From the NCBI GenBank assembly GCA_018715445.1, contig DVLP01000051.1, positions 1 through 15,564 on the forward strand: 15,564 nt of DNA, written 5' to 3'. Within the stretch, counting starts at the first letter, position 1, and each line of letters opens with the position of its first letter. This DNA comes from Candidatus Avipropionibacterium avicola (GTDB lineage: Bacteria > Actinomycetota > Actinomycetes > Propionibacteriales > Propionibacteriaceae). Under the pieces are notes generated by a model that saw only the letters and a list, made by a program, of their open reading frames with translations, did no database searches and was not told the origin of the DNA. Position numbers and translations under genes: made by a program. Positions 8,290-15,082 of this stretch are shown here, piece by piece.

Positions 8290-9903
8290 TCAGTCGGCCT
8301 TGACCAGTCCGTACAGGTAGGCATCGCTGAGGGCCTCCCAGGAGGCCTCGATGACATTGGTGCCGACACCGACGGTGGTCCACGACCGTTCCCCGTCACG
8401 AGTGTCGATCAACACCCGGACCGAGGCATCGGTGCCGTGACCGGAGTCGATGATCCGTACCCGGTAGTCGGTCAGGTCGTAGTGCATCACGTCCGGGAAG
8501 GCCGGCTGCAGCGCGCGGCGCAGAGCTTCGGCCAGCGCGTCGACCGGCCCGTTGCCCTCACCGACCACGGCCTGGACCTCGTCCTTGGCCGACAGCTTCA
8601 CGGTGGCCTCGGTGACAGCGGCATCCTCACGGGCCGCCTGGGTGAGGACCCGCCAGTTGATGATCTCGAACGGCTTGTCGAGCTGGCCCAGGCAGTCACG
8701 CAGCAACAGTTCGAAGGAGGCGTCGGCGGCCTCATAGCTGTAGCCGTTCGCTTCGCGGCCCTTCACCACATCGGTGATCTCGGCGGCCAGGTCACGGTCC
8801 GACAGGTCGAAGCCGAGCTCCTCACCCTTGATCTGGATGTTGGCCCGACCGGCCATGTCCGAGATCAACATCCGCATGTCATTGCCGACCAGCGCCGGAT
8901 CGATGTGCTGGTAGAGATTCGGGTCCACCTTGATCGCGCTGGCGTGCAGCCCGGCCTTGTGGGCGAAGGCCGAGACCCCGACGTACGGCTGGCGCGGGAC
9001 GTCGGGCACATTGGTGACCGCACTGATCGCATGGGAGATCCGGGTCAGCTCGGTGAGCGAGTCCGCGTGGGGCAGCACGGACCAGCCGTACTTGAGCTCG
9101 AGGTTGGCCAGCACCGTGCCGAGGTCGGCATTGCCGGTGCGCTCGCCGTACCCGTTGATCGTGCCCTGGACATGCATCGCGCCGGCCTCGACGGCCGCCA
9201 TCGTGTTGGCCACCGCACAGCCGGTGTCGTTGTGGCAGTGGATGCCGAGCGGCAGCCCGATCTCAGCGACCTCCCCGACGACCTCACTGACCCAGCTCGG
9301 CATCATCCCGCCATTGGTGTCGCACAGCACCGCGACCTCGGCCCCCGCCTCGGCGATGGTCTGCAACACCTCCCGGCTGTAGTCGCTGTTGCGCAGCCAC
9401 CCGTCGAAGAAGTGCTCGCAGTCGATGAAGACCCGCATCCCCTCCGAGCGCAGGTGGGTCACGGTGTCGCGGATCATCTCCAGGTTCTCGGCCAGCGAGG
9501 TCCGCAGCGCCCGCTCGACGTGACCGTCGTGCGACTTGGCGACCAGACAGGCGACCTGCGCGCCGGAGGCACGGGTGGCGGCGACCAGCGGGTCGTCGGC
9601 TGCCCGCCCGCCCGCGCGCCGGGTCGAGCCGAACGCCACCAGGGCAGCGTTCTTGAGCAACAGGTCACCGCGCGCCGCCGCGGAGAAGAACTCGGTGTCA
9701 TTGGGGTTGGCCCCGGGCCAGCCACCCTCGATGTAGCCCACACCCAACTCGTCCAGCAAGGTCGCGATGCGGATCTTGTCGGGCACCGACAGGCGCAACC
9801 CCTCCTGCTGCGCGCCGTCGCGCAAGGTGGTGTCGAAGACGTGGAAGGTCTCCGGCTGCGGTGGTCGCACCGCCGCGGACAGTGTCGGTGTCGGGGTGGA
9901 CAT
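8290..9903 (-). CDS. cimA: Citramalate synthase
   Basis: Condenses pyruvate with acetyl-CoA to (R)-citramalate, the first step of the threonine-independent route to 2-oxobutyrate and isoleucine. The 537-residue protein has an HMGL-type TIM barrel: VFDTTLRDGAQQEG at about residues 22-35 (Arg28, Asp29 catalytic/metal), GGWPGANPNDTEFF, and the metal-binding GIHCHNDTGCAVAN at 220-233 (His222, His224), then VQGTINGYGERTGNADL. The C-terminal third (about 390-530) is a LeuA-type regulatory dimer domain, compatible with isoleucine feedback. Pattern and length fit the CimA branch rather than LeuA. ATG 9903 is preceded by AAAGGGGAT with suitable spacing; the upstream in-frame codons from 9948 belong to the leader after the attenuator. 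Expression is probably controlled by the leader at 9951-10053. Confidence 0.95.
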   Translation of the reverse strand: MSTPTPTLSAAVRPPQPETFHVFDTTLRDGAQQEGLRLSVPDKIRIATLLDELGVGYIEGGWPGANPNDTEFFSAAARGDLLLKNAALVAFGSTRRAGGRAADDPLVAATRASGAQVACLVAKSHDGHVERALRTSLAENLEMIRDTVTHLRSEGMRVFIDCEHFFDGWLRNSDYSREVLQTIAEAGAEVAVLCDTNGGMMPSWVSEVVGEVAEIGLPLGIHCHNDTGCAVANTMAAVEAGAMHVQGTINGYGERTGNADLGTVLANLELKYGWSVLPHADSLTELTRISHAISAVTNVPDVPRQPYVGVSAFAHKAGLHASAIKVDPNLYQHIDPALVGNDMRMLISDMAGRANIQIKGEELGFDLSDRDLAAEITDVVKGREANGYSYEAADASFELLLRDCLGQLDKPFEIINWRVLTQAAREDAAVTEATVKLSAKDEVQAVVGEGNGPVDALAEALRRALQPAFPDVMHYDLTDYRVRIIDSGHGTDASVRVLIDTRDGERSWTTVGVGTNVIEASWEALSDAYLYGLVKAD

Positions 9904-9950
9904 CAGATCCCCTTTGCAAAAGGTCGGGTGTCGGAACATCTCCAGCAACG

Positions 9951-9980
9951 AAAAAACCTCCCGTTGGATGACAGGAGGTT
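9951..9980 (-). terminator. Intrinsic terminator in the cimA leader (attenuator)
   Basis: On the minus strand AACCTCC (9980-9974) pairs with GGAGGTT (9961-9955) around a 12-base loop, and the stem runs into six T residues (9956-9951). This is a complete Rho-independent terminator, rare in such a GC-rich setting, placed between a promoter and the cimA start rather than after a gene. It lies about 50 bases before the cimA start codon. Confidence 0.85.
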
Positions 9981-9982
9981 CA

Positions 9983-10009
9983 GCGCACTGACGGGTCGCG
10001 TCAGCGCGC
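9983..10009 (-). promoter_or_regulatory. Leader hairpin at the leader-peptide stop codon
   Basis: In the minus-strand RNA GCGCGCUGACG (10009-9999) pairs with CGUCAGUGCGC (9993-9983), an 11-bp stem with one G-U wobble and a five-base loop. It begins at the last base of the leader peptide stop codon, so a ribosome stalled on the Ile codons would cover its 5' arm. It would serve as the pause or protector hairpin of an attenuator. I find only a weak alternative pairing (CCCGU of this hairpin with ACGGG of the terminator) that could act as antiterminator. Confidence 0.65.
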
Positions 10010-10041
10010 TACGCAATGATCTTCACGGTGGTGATGGTCAC
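10009..10041 (-). CDS. Leader peptide MTITTVKIIA of the cimA attenuator
   Basis: A ten-codon reading frame, GTG ACC ATC ACC ACC GTG, then AAG ATC ATT GCG TAG, encoding MTITTVKIIA. It has three Ile, three Thr and one internal Val codon, with two adjacent Ile codons next to the end, ahead of a hairpin and an intrinsic terminator. The gene it precedes, cimA, starts isoleucine synthesis. GTG 10041 is the seventh base after the -10 hexamer TATACT, so the mRNA should start at this codon (leaderless). Translation-coupled attenuation with Ile-, Val- or Leu-rich leaders is established for branched-chain operons, including ilvBNC of Corynebacterium glutamicum. The assignment rests on position and codon content; translation itself is inferred. 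Confidence 0.75.
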   Translation of the reverse strand: MTITTVKIIA

Positions 10042-10076
10042 CGCATGAGTATAACCACGACGCCCGGCGGGGTCAC
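10042..10076 (-). promoter_or_regulatory. Promoter of the cimA leader transcript
   Basis: Minus strand: -35 GTGACC (10076-10071; four of six match TTGACA), a 17-base spacer, and -10 TATACT (10053-10048; five of six match TATAAT). The predicted start of transcription is at 10041, the G of the leader-peptide GTG. The -35 hexamer covers the ilvE stop codon (10073-10075), so cimA has its own promoter although it lies just downstream of ilvE. This is the best sigma-70-type promoter I found in the window. Confidence 0.75.
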
Positions 10077-11155
10077 ACCACCCGGCGGGTCCACCCATGG
10101 GTGTCCTCGGCGCGGCCGTACTGGATGTCCAGCAACCGTTGGCGCAGCTCGGTCGTGAACCGCAACTGGTCGGCACCGGCAAGCTCGACGGTGCGGTCGG
10201 GGGTCTTCAGCACGCCGATCGGGGTGATCGCCGCGGCCGTCCCACAGGCGAAGACCTCGTCGATGCTGCCGTCGGCGACACCGTCGAGCAGTTCGGCAAC
10301 CTCGATCCGGCGCTCCACCGGCTCCAGGCCCATGTCGGCGGCCAGTGCCAGCACGGAGTCGCGAGTGACACCCTCCAAGATCGAACCCGTCAGTGTCGGG
10401 GTGTGCAGCTGGCCGTCCTTGACCAGGTACACGTTCATCCCGCCGAGCTCCTCGACGTAACGCAGCTCCTGCGCGTCAGCGAACAGCACCTGGTCGCACC
10501 CGTGGGCCGAGGCCTCCGACTGCGGCAGCAGCGAGGCCGCATAATTGCCGCCGCACTTCGCGGCACCGGTGCCACCGGGAGCCGCCCGGCTGTAGTCCTG
10601 GGACACCCAGATGCTGACCGGCTTCACCCCACCGGGGAAGTAGGAGCCGGCCGGAGAGGCGATGCAGCAGTAGGTGACGCGCTGCGACGGACGGACCCCG
10701 AGGAAGGCCTCGGAGGCGAACAGGAACGGACGGATGTACAGGCTGGACTCCCCGCCGGCGGGGACCCACTCCTGATCGGCCGCGACCAGTGCTTCGACGC
10801 TGGCCAGGAAGTCCTCCACCGCGAGCTCGGGCAGCGCCAACCGGCGCGCAGAGCGCTGCAGCCGCTCCGCGTTCTTCTCCGGGCGGAACAGCCGGACCGA
10901 TCCGTCGTCCCAGCGGTACGCCTTCAGCCCCTCGAAGACCTCCTGGGCGTAGTGCAGCACCGCAGTGGCCGGGTCCAGCTGGAACGGCCCGTACGGGACC
11001 AGGCCCGAGTCGATCCATCCGTCGGCCCCGGTCCAGGTCGCGACGGCCATGTGGTCGGTGTAGTGCAGCCCGAATCCGGGGTTGGCCAGTACGGCCTCAC
11101 GCTCGCTCGCAGGGCGCGGCGACGGGTGCGGATGACGTTCGAACAGCAGGGCCAT
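10073..11155 (-). CDS. ilvE: Branched-chain amino acid aminotransferase
   Basis: PLP-dependent class IV aminotransferase that makes Ile, Val and Leu from their 2-oxo acids with glutamate as donor. The 360 residues fit the long actinobacterial IlvE type. It shows FGLHYTDHMAVATWT near the N-terminus, LHYAQEVFEGLKAYR at about 67-81, the Schiff-base lysine Lys200 in GTGAAKCGGNYAASLLPQ, then VEELGGMNVYLV and LTGSILEGVTRDSVL (class IV signature) and FACGTAAAITPIG near the C-terminus. All expected PLP-site segments are present. ATG 11155 follows a TAGCGT hexamer by seven bases without a Shine-Dalgarno sequence, so a leaderless mRNA is likely. It is divergent from leuB (92 bases apart) and followed at once by the cimA promoter. 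Confidence 0.96.
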   Translation of the reverse strand: MALLFERHPHPSPRPASEREAVLANPGFGLHYTDHMAVATWTGADGWIDSGLVPYGPFQLDPATAVLHYAQEVFEGLKAYRWDDGSVRLFRPEKNAERLQRSARRLALPELAVEDFLASVEALVAADQEWVPAGGESSLYIRPFLFASEAFLGVRPSQRVTYCCIASPAGSYFPGGVKPVSIWVSQDYSRAAPGGTGAAKCGGNYAASLLPQSEASAHGCDQVLFADAQELRYVEELGGMNVYLVKDGQLHTPTLTGSILEGVTRDSVLALAADMGLEPVERRIEVAELLDGVADGSIDEVFACGTAAAITPIGVLKTPDRTVELAGADQLRFTTELRQRLLDIQYGRAEDTHGWTRRVV

Positions 11156-11168
11156 GGGCGAAACGCTA
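11156..11168 (-). promoter_or_regulatory. Candidate -10 element for ilvE
   Basis: Minus-strand TAGCGT (11168-11163) is separated by seven bases from the ATG at 11155, predicting a leaderless start. No clear -35 is seen 16-18 bases further upstream. It shares the short ilvE-leuB divergent region with the leuB element. Confidence 0.42.
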
Positions 11169-11234
11169 ACACCTGCGTACGCCCGACGGTGGGTCGTGGT
11201 GTGAGATGGTCCGCGGACCTGCTCGACGACCCCA

Positions 11235-11247
11235 TAGCCTGCGCAGC
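11235..11247 (+). promoter_or_regulatory. Candidate -10 element for leuB
   Basis: TAGCCT at 11235-11240 is followed by seven bases and the GTG start at 11248. The layout is the same as for ilvE on the other strand. No Shine-Dalgarno and no convincing -35 are visible, so the call rests on the -10 motif and its spacing. Confidence 0.42.
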
Positions 11248-12324
11248 GTGTCCACTGAAGCGAATCCTGCGCACAAGTCCACCATCGCCGTGATCGGCGG
11301 TGACGGCATCGGTCCCGAGGTGACCGCCGAGGCAGTCAAGGTGCTGCGTGCCGTGACCGGTCCGGAGGCCTTCGACCTGGTCGAGCTCGATCTGGGCGCC
11401 GACCGCTGGAAGCGCACCGGCGAGGTCCTCACCGAGGCCGACCTGGCCCAGCTCGACGAGTGCGACGCGATCCTGCTCGGTGCGGTCGGCGCCGCCCCCG
11501 GTGACACCGAGATCCCGTCGGGGCTGCTCGAACGCGGACTGCTGCTGAAGCTCCGCTTCGCCTTCGACCACTACGTCAACCTGCGCCCGAGCCGGCTCTA
11601 CCCCGGCGTGGCCAGCCCGCTGGCCGACTCGGTGACCGCGGGCAAGGAGATCGACTTCGTGGTGGTCCGTGAGGGCACCGAGGGTCTCTACTGCGGCAAC
11701 GGCGGTGTGGTGCGCAGCAACACCCCGCACGAGATCGCGACCGAGGTCAGCGTCAACACCGCCCACGGCGTCGAGCGCGTGGTCCGCGACGCCTTCGCCC
11801 GCGCCACCAAGCGGCGCAACAAGGTCACCCTGGTCCACAAGCACAACGTGCTGGTCAATGCGGGCGGGCTGTGGCGGCGCATCTTCGAGTCCGTCGCGCA
11901 GGAGTACCCCCAGGTCGAGACCGACTACCTGCACGTCGATGCCGCGACGATCTTCCTGGTGACCGATCCGGCCCGCTTCGACGTCATCGTCACCGACAAC
12001 CTGTTCGGCGACATCCTGACCGACGAGGCAGCCGCGATCACCGGCGGCATCGGACTGGCCGCCAGCGGCAACATCAACCCGGACGGCACCCATCCGTCGA
12101 TGTTCGAGCCCGTGCACGGATCGGCTCCCGACATCGCCGGACAGCAGATCGCCGATCCGACCGCCGCGATCCTGTCGGTGTCGTTGATGTTGGAGCACCT
12201 CGGCCGTGACGCCGAGGCCAAGGCCGTGGCCGATGCCTGCCTGGCCGACATCACCGAGCGCGGGTCCGCGTCGCGACGTACCAGCGAGATCGGTGACGCC
12301 ATCGCCGCCCGCGTGACCGCCTGA
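11248..12324 (+). CDS. leuB: 3-isopropylmalate dehydrogenase
   Basis: NAD-dependent oxidative decarboxylation of 3-isopropylmalate in leucine synthesis; enzymes of this family also act on 3-methylmalate, the matching step of the citramalate route, which makes its place beside cimA meaningful. The 358-residue protein starts [20 protein letters not shown] and shows [50 protein letters not shown], the decarboxylating dehydrogenase signature in [20 protein letters not shown] (metal-binding Asp residues), and [18 protein letters not shown]. The wording closely follows mycobacterial LeuB. GTG 11248 is chosen because it lies seven bases after a -10-like hexamer and just ahead of the conserved start; the in-frame ATG at 11206 would add 14 unlike residues and sits upstream of that promoter element. 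Confidence 0.95.
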   Translation: MSTEANPAHKSTIAVIGGDGIGPEVTAEAVKVLRAVTGPEAFDLVELDLGADRWKRTGEVLTEADLAQLDECDAILLGAVGAAPGDTEIPSGLLERGLLLKLRFAFDHYVNLRPSRLYPGVASPLADSVTAGKEIDFVVVREGTEGLYCGNGGVVRSNTPHEIATEVSVNTAHGVERVVRDAFARATKRRNKVTLVHKHNVLVNAGGLWRRIFESVAQEYPQVETDYLHVDAATIFLVTDPARFDVIVTDNLFGDILTDEAAAITGGIGLAASGNINPDGTHPSMFEPVHGSAPDIAGQQIADPTAAILSVSLMLEHLGRDAEAKAVADACLADITERGSASRRTSEIGDAIAARVTA

Positions 12325-12342
12325 ACGAGCCCGCCTGAACGA
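12317..12342. repeat. 12-bp direct repeat across the leuB stop codon
   Basis: CCGCCTGAACGA occurs at 12317-12328 and again at 12331-12342, a period of 14 bases. The first copy contains the leuB stop codon TGA. It looks like a small tandem duplication of the gene end. Confidence 0.7.
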
Positions 12343-12371
12343 TCCCCGAGCCCGTCGAGGGGTGGCTTCAG
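12335..12371. terminator. Hairpin between leuB and the convergent small gene
   Basis: CTGAA (12335-12339) can pair with TTCAG (12367-12371), and inside it CCCC (12344-12347) with GGGG (12359-12362). It lies between convergent genes and contains the repeat copy at 12343-12363. No T tract is present, so it is only a possible terminator; its right arm includes the stop codon of the small minus-strand gene. Confidence 0.4.
12343..12363 (+). repeat. 21-bp dispersed repeat, copy 1
   Basis: A 21-bp sequence with core GAGCCCGTCGAGGGG is present here and, exactly and in inverted orientation, at 14979-14999. Its CCCC/GGGG ends make a weak palindrome. It resembles the GAGCCTGTCGA-type intergenic repeats seen in many high-GC genomes. 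Confidence 0.7.
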
Positions 12372-12505
12372 CCCCGCTTGGCGACGCGGATGACCCGCGG
12401 GGCGACCGGGTGGCTGCGGCGCGCGCGTCGGCGCGGCTTGTCGGCTCCCTCGGAGGCGGGGCGCTCGGCCTGGCTCCCCCATGTCTGCGGATACATCTCG
12501 TACAT
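12368..12505 (-). CDS. Small basic protein, 45 residues, function unknown
   Basis: Starts MYEMYPQTWGSQAERP, continues through an Arg/Lys-rich middle (KPRRRARRSHPV) and ends APRVIRVAKRG. No signal peptide or membrane segment. I do not recognise a function; short proteins with an aromatic MY-x-MYP start and a basic tail may be a conserved actinobacterial family, but I cannot confirm that here. Support for a real gene is the ATG at 12505 lying seven bases after a TACTAT hexamer, the same leaderless layout as in the neighbouring ilvE and leuB. A longer frame runs upstream to a possible start at 12583 but would cross that promoter. The basic tail could bind nucleic acid. It is convergent with leuB and divergent from the methyltransferase gene. 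Confidence 0.6.
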   Translation of the reverse strand: MYEMYPQTWGSQAERPASEGADKPRRRARRSHPVAPRVIRVAKRG

Positions 12506-12541
12506 GGCAAAAATAGTAGGACGTCCGAGTAAATCGCTCCA
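12506..12541 (-). promoter_or_regulatory. Candidate promoter of the 45-residue protein gene
   Basis: Minus strand: -35 TGGAGC (12541-12536; three of six), 17-base spacer containing the palindrome GGACGTCC (12519-12526), and -10 TACTAT (12518-12513), then seven bases (TTTTGCC) and the ATG. The region is unusually AT-rich for this window, which supports a promoter. Confidence 0.5.
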
Positions 12542-12601
12542 CGGCCTGCCCGGATGGCGAGATGCGGTGCTGTGGCCCACCACGCGGGGAACACTGACCG
12601 G

Positions 12602-13165
12602 GTGAGCGCTCCCCCCGATGTACCGGCCTTGGTGAGCAAGGCGCTACGGATGTCCCTGGAGCGCGGCTACCTGCACGCGACCCGATCCGAGACCGGACGC
12701 CTGCTCGCCACTCTGGCCGCCACCCGCAGCGGCACGATCGCCGAGTGCGGTACGGGCTGCGGTGTCGGGGCGGCCTGGTTGCGGACCGGCGCCCGCGACG
12801 GCACCCGGGTGATCACCGCCGAGCTCGACGGCGACCTGGCGCACTCGGTGATGGAGATGTTCGCCAGCGACGACATCGACGTGATCCACGCCGACTGGAC
12901 GACCCTGGACGAGCACGCCCCGTTCTCGTTGCTCTTCCTGGATGCCGGATCGGCCAAGACCGCCCCCAGGGAACAGATCCTGGCCCTGGTCGAGCCCGGC
13001 GGGATCATCGTCGTGGATGACTTCACCCCGACCTCGAGCTGGCCCCCACTGGCCAACGGACGGGTCGACGTCGTCCGTCAGGAATGGCTCAGCGATCCCG
13101 CCCTGACCAGCGTCGACATCATGGTCGCCGAGGACACTGCGGTCATCGTCGCCGTCCGTCGCTGA
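12602..13165 (+). CDS. Class I SAM-dependent methyltransferase (O-methyltransferase-like)
   Basis: A 187-residue cytoplasmic protein with a Rossmann-like SAM-binding core. Motif I is IAECGTGCGVGAAWL at about residues 46-60 (E-x-GxGxG), followed by RVITAELDGDLA near 67-78, whose acidic residue would bind the SAM ribose, IHADW near 90, FSLLFLDAGSAK near 103-114, and GGIIVVDDFTP near 132-142. This order matches O-methyltransferase-type proteins; the methyl acceptor is unknown and there is no nearby pathway gene to suggest one. GTG 12602 is chosen as it begins a typical helical lead; an in-frame start at 12554 would add 16 residues unlike the family. No Shine-Dalgarno sequence is evident. Divergent from the small basic protein gene by 96 bases. 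Confidence 0.8.
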   Translation: MSAPPDVPALVSKALRMSLERGYLHATRSETGRLLATLAATRSGTIAECGTGCGVGAAWLRTGARDGTRVITAELDGDLAHSVMEMFASDDIDVIHADWTTLDEHAPFSLLFLDAGSAKTAPREQILALVEPGGIIVVDDFTPTSSWPPLANGRVDVVRQEWLSDPALTSVDIMVAEDTAVIVAVRR

Positions 13166-13231
13166 GCACGAAAATCACAGATCGGCAGCGTTTGTCGTCC
13201 TGCCTTGTCTGGTGATGGAGCGTCGGGCACA

Positions 13232-13804
13232 GTGACTGACATGGTGACCCGTCTGCCGCCCTTCGAGGACCAGCCTCGTCGGATGCCGAAGCCCCTGCGC
13301 ATCACGATCGGGCTGTTGGTCATGGTCGCCCTGGTGGCGGCGGGCACGATGTATGTCACCCAACGCGCCGGTGAGTGGGGCGTGCCGTACTTCAGCTTCA
13401 CCGCCGAGGGCGGGTCGCACTGCACCAACACCTGGATCGGGCACACCTGCTCCGACGTCACCGAGAGCGACTTCGAGCGGTGGAGCGACTTCCCCCTCCC
13501 CAAGGGCACCACCCTGGTCAGCGCCAGCTACACCGAGGACGCGATGACCCGGCAGGTGACGGCCACCCTGCGCACCGACGCCAAGCGCGCCAGCTCCTTC
13601 CTCAAGAAGCTCAAGAAGAGGTACGGCGACTGCCAGGCCGGCGGTGTGGCCCCGGCCGAGTTGGCCGAGCACTCCAAGATCTGCATGGCCACCTCGATCC
13701 GGGCCCGCGGCAAGGAGGCCGAGACCATGACCCGCAGCTGGTCCTTCTCCACCGGGGTCGACGAGGACGGCGCACGGCTCACCCTGATCACCATCGGCAA
13801 CTGA
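13232..13804 (+). CDS. Membrane-anchored extracytoplasmic protein, function unknown
   Basis: A 190-residue protein I do not recognise. After a short basic cytoplasmic N-terminus (RRMPKPLR) there is one hydrophobic segment, ITIGLLVMVALVAAGTMYV, at about residues 24-42, acting as anchor or uncleaved signal. The rest is outside the membrane and has four cysteines (64, 73, 134, 151), enough for two disulfides, in SHCTNTWIGHTCSDV, GDCQAG and KICMA. A basic SSFLKKLKKRYGD helix lies near 121-133. The start is uncertain: GTG 13232 and ATG 13241 are in frame, and no ribosome binding site or promoter decides it. It may be co-transcribed with the methyltransferase gene 66 bases upstream and is convergent with ilvC. 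Confidence 0.7.
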   Translation: MTDMVTRLPPFEDQPRRMPKPLRITIGLLVMVALVAAGTMYVTQRAGEWGVPYFSFTAEGGSHCTNTWIGHTCSDVTESDFERWSDFPLPKGTTLVSASYTEDAMTRQVTATLRTDAKRASSFLKKLKKRYGDCQAGGVAPAELAEHSKICMATSIRARGKEAETMTRSWSFSTGVDEDGARLTLITIGN

Positions 13805-13815
13805 GCCACCACGCA

Positions 13816-13853
13816 GTACACCGGCCCGCACCACGTGGTGCAGACCGGTGTAC
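13816..13853. terminator. Strong two-part hairpin between convergent genes
   Basis: GTACACCGG (13816-13824) pairs with CCGGTGTAC (13845-13853); inside, GCACCACGTGGTGC (13828-13841) is a perfect palindrome that can extend the stem. It lies between the ends of the plus-strand membrane protein gene and minus-strand ilvC, so it is a probable bidirectional terminator. No T tract. Confidence 0.65.
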
Positions 13854-13863
13854 GGGTCGTCAA

Positions 13864-15009
<1,146 letters not shown>

Positions 15010-15010
15010 T

Positions 15011-15082
15011 CATGCCGGGCGGCACGGTCCCATCATGCGTCGTGCCGGGCGGCACGCCCCCATCATGCGTCGTGCCGGACGG
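15011..15082. repeat. 30-bp tandem repeat with hairpins, overlapping the ilvN stop
   Basis: Two full units (15011-15040 and 15041-15070) differ at only a few positions, and a third is partial (15071-15082). Each full unit contains CGTGCC-GGGC-GGCACG or a near copy (15041-15056 perfect; 15011-15026 one change that remains a G-U pair in the minus-strand RNA). The ilvN stop codon at 15063-15065 lies in unit two. Nothing else is seen in the 140-base ilvN-ilvC gap apart from this, the 21-bp repeat and the ilvC ribosome binding site. Confidence 0.85.

Noticed and set aside
9904..9948. Extension of cimA to 9948 (MLEMFRHPTF start)
   Set aside because: The extra 15 codons lie in the leader between terminator and ribosome binding site, and AAAGGGGAT is well placed for ATG 9903.
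7798..10158. Open frame of 786 codons on the plus strand across the GNAT and cimA genes
   Set aside because: It is antisense to two clearly recognisable enzymes; its His/Gly/Asp-rich, low-complexity translation is typical of the mirror frame in high-GC DNA where stops are rare.
11206..11247. Upstream ATG extending leuB by 14 codons
   Set aside because: The added residues ([14 protein letters not shown]) are unlike LeuB N-termini and the ATG lies upstream of the likely -10 element.
10924..12639. Open frame of 571 codons on the minus strand opposite leuB
   Set aside because: Antisense to leuB and entering ilvE in the wrong frame; both real genes have all family motifs.
15011..15082. Possible CRISPR array
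   Set aside because: The 30-bp units are directly adjacent with no variable spacers and only 2.4 copies; it is a simple tandem repeat.
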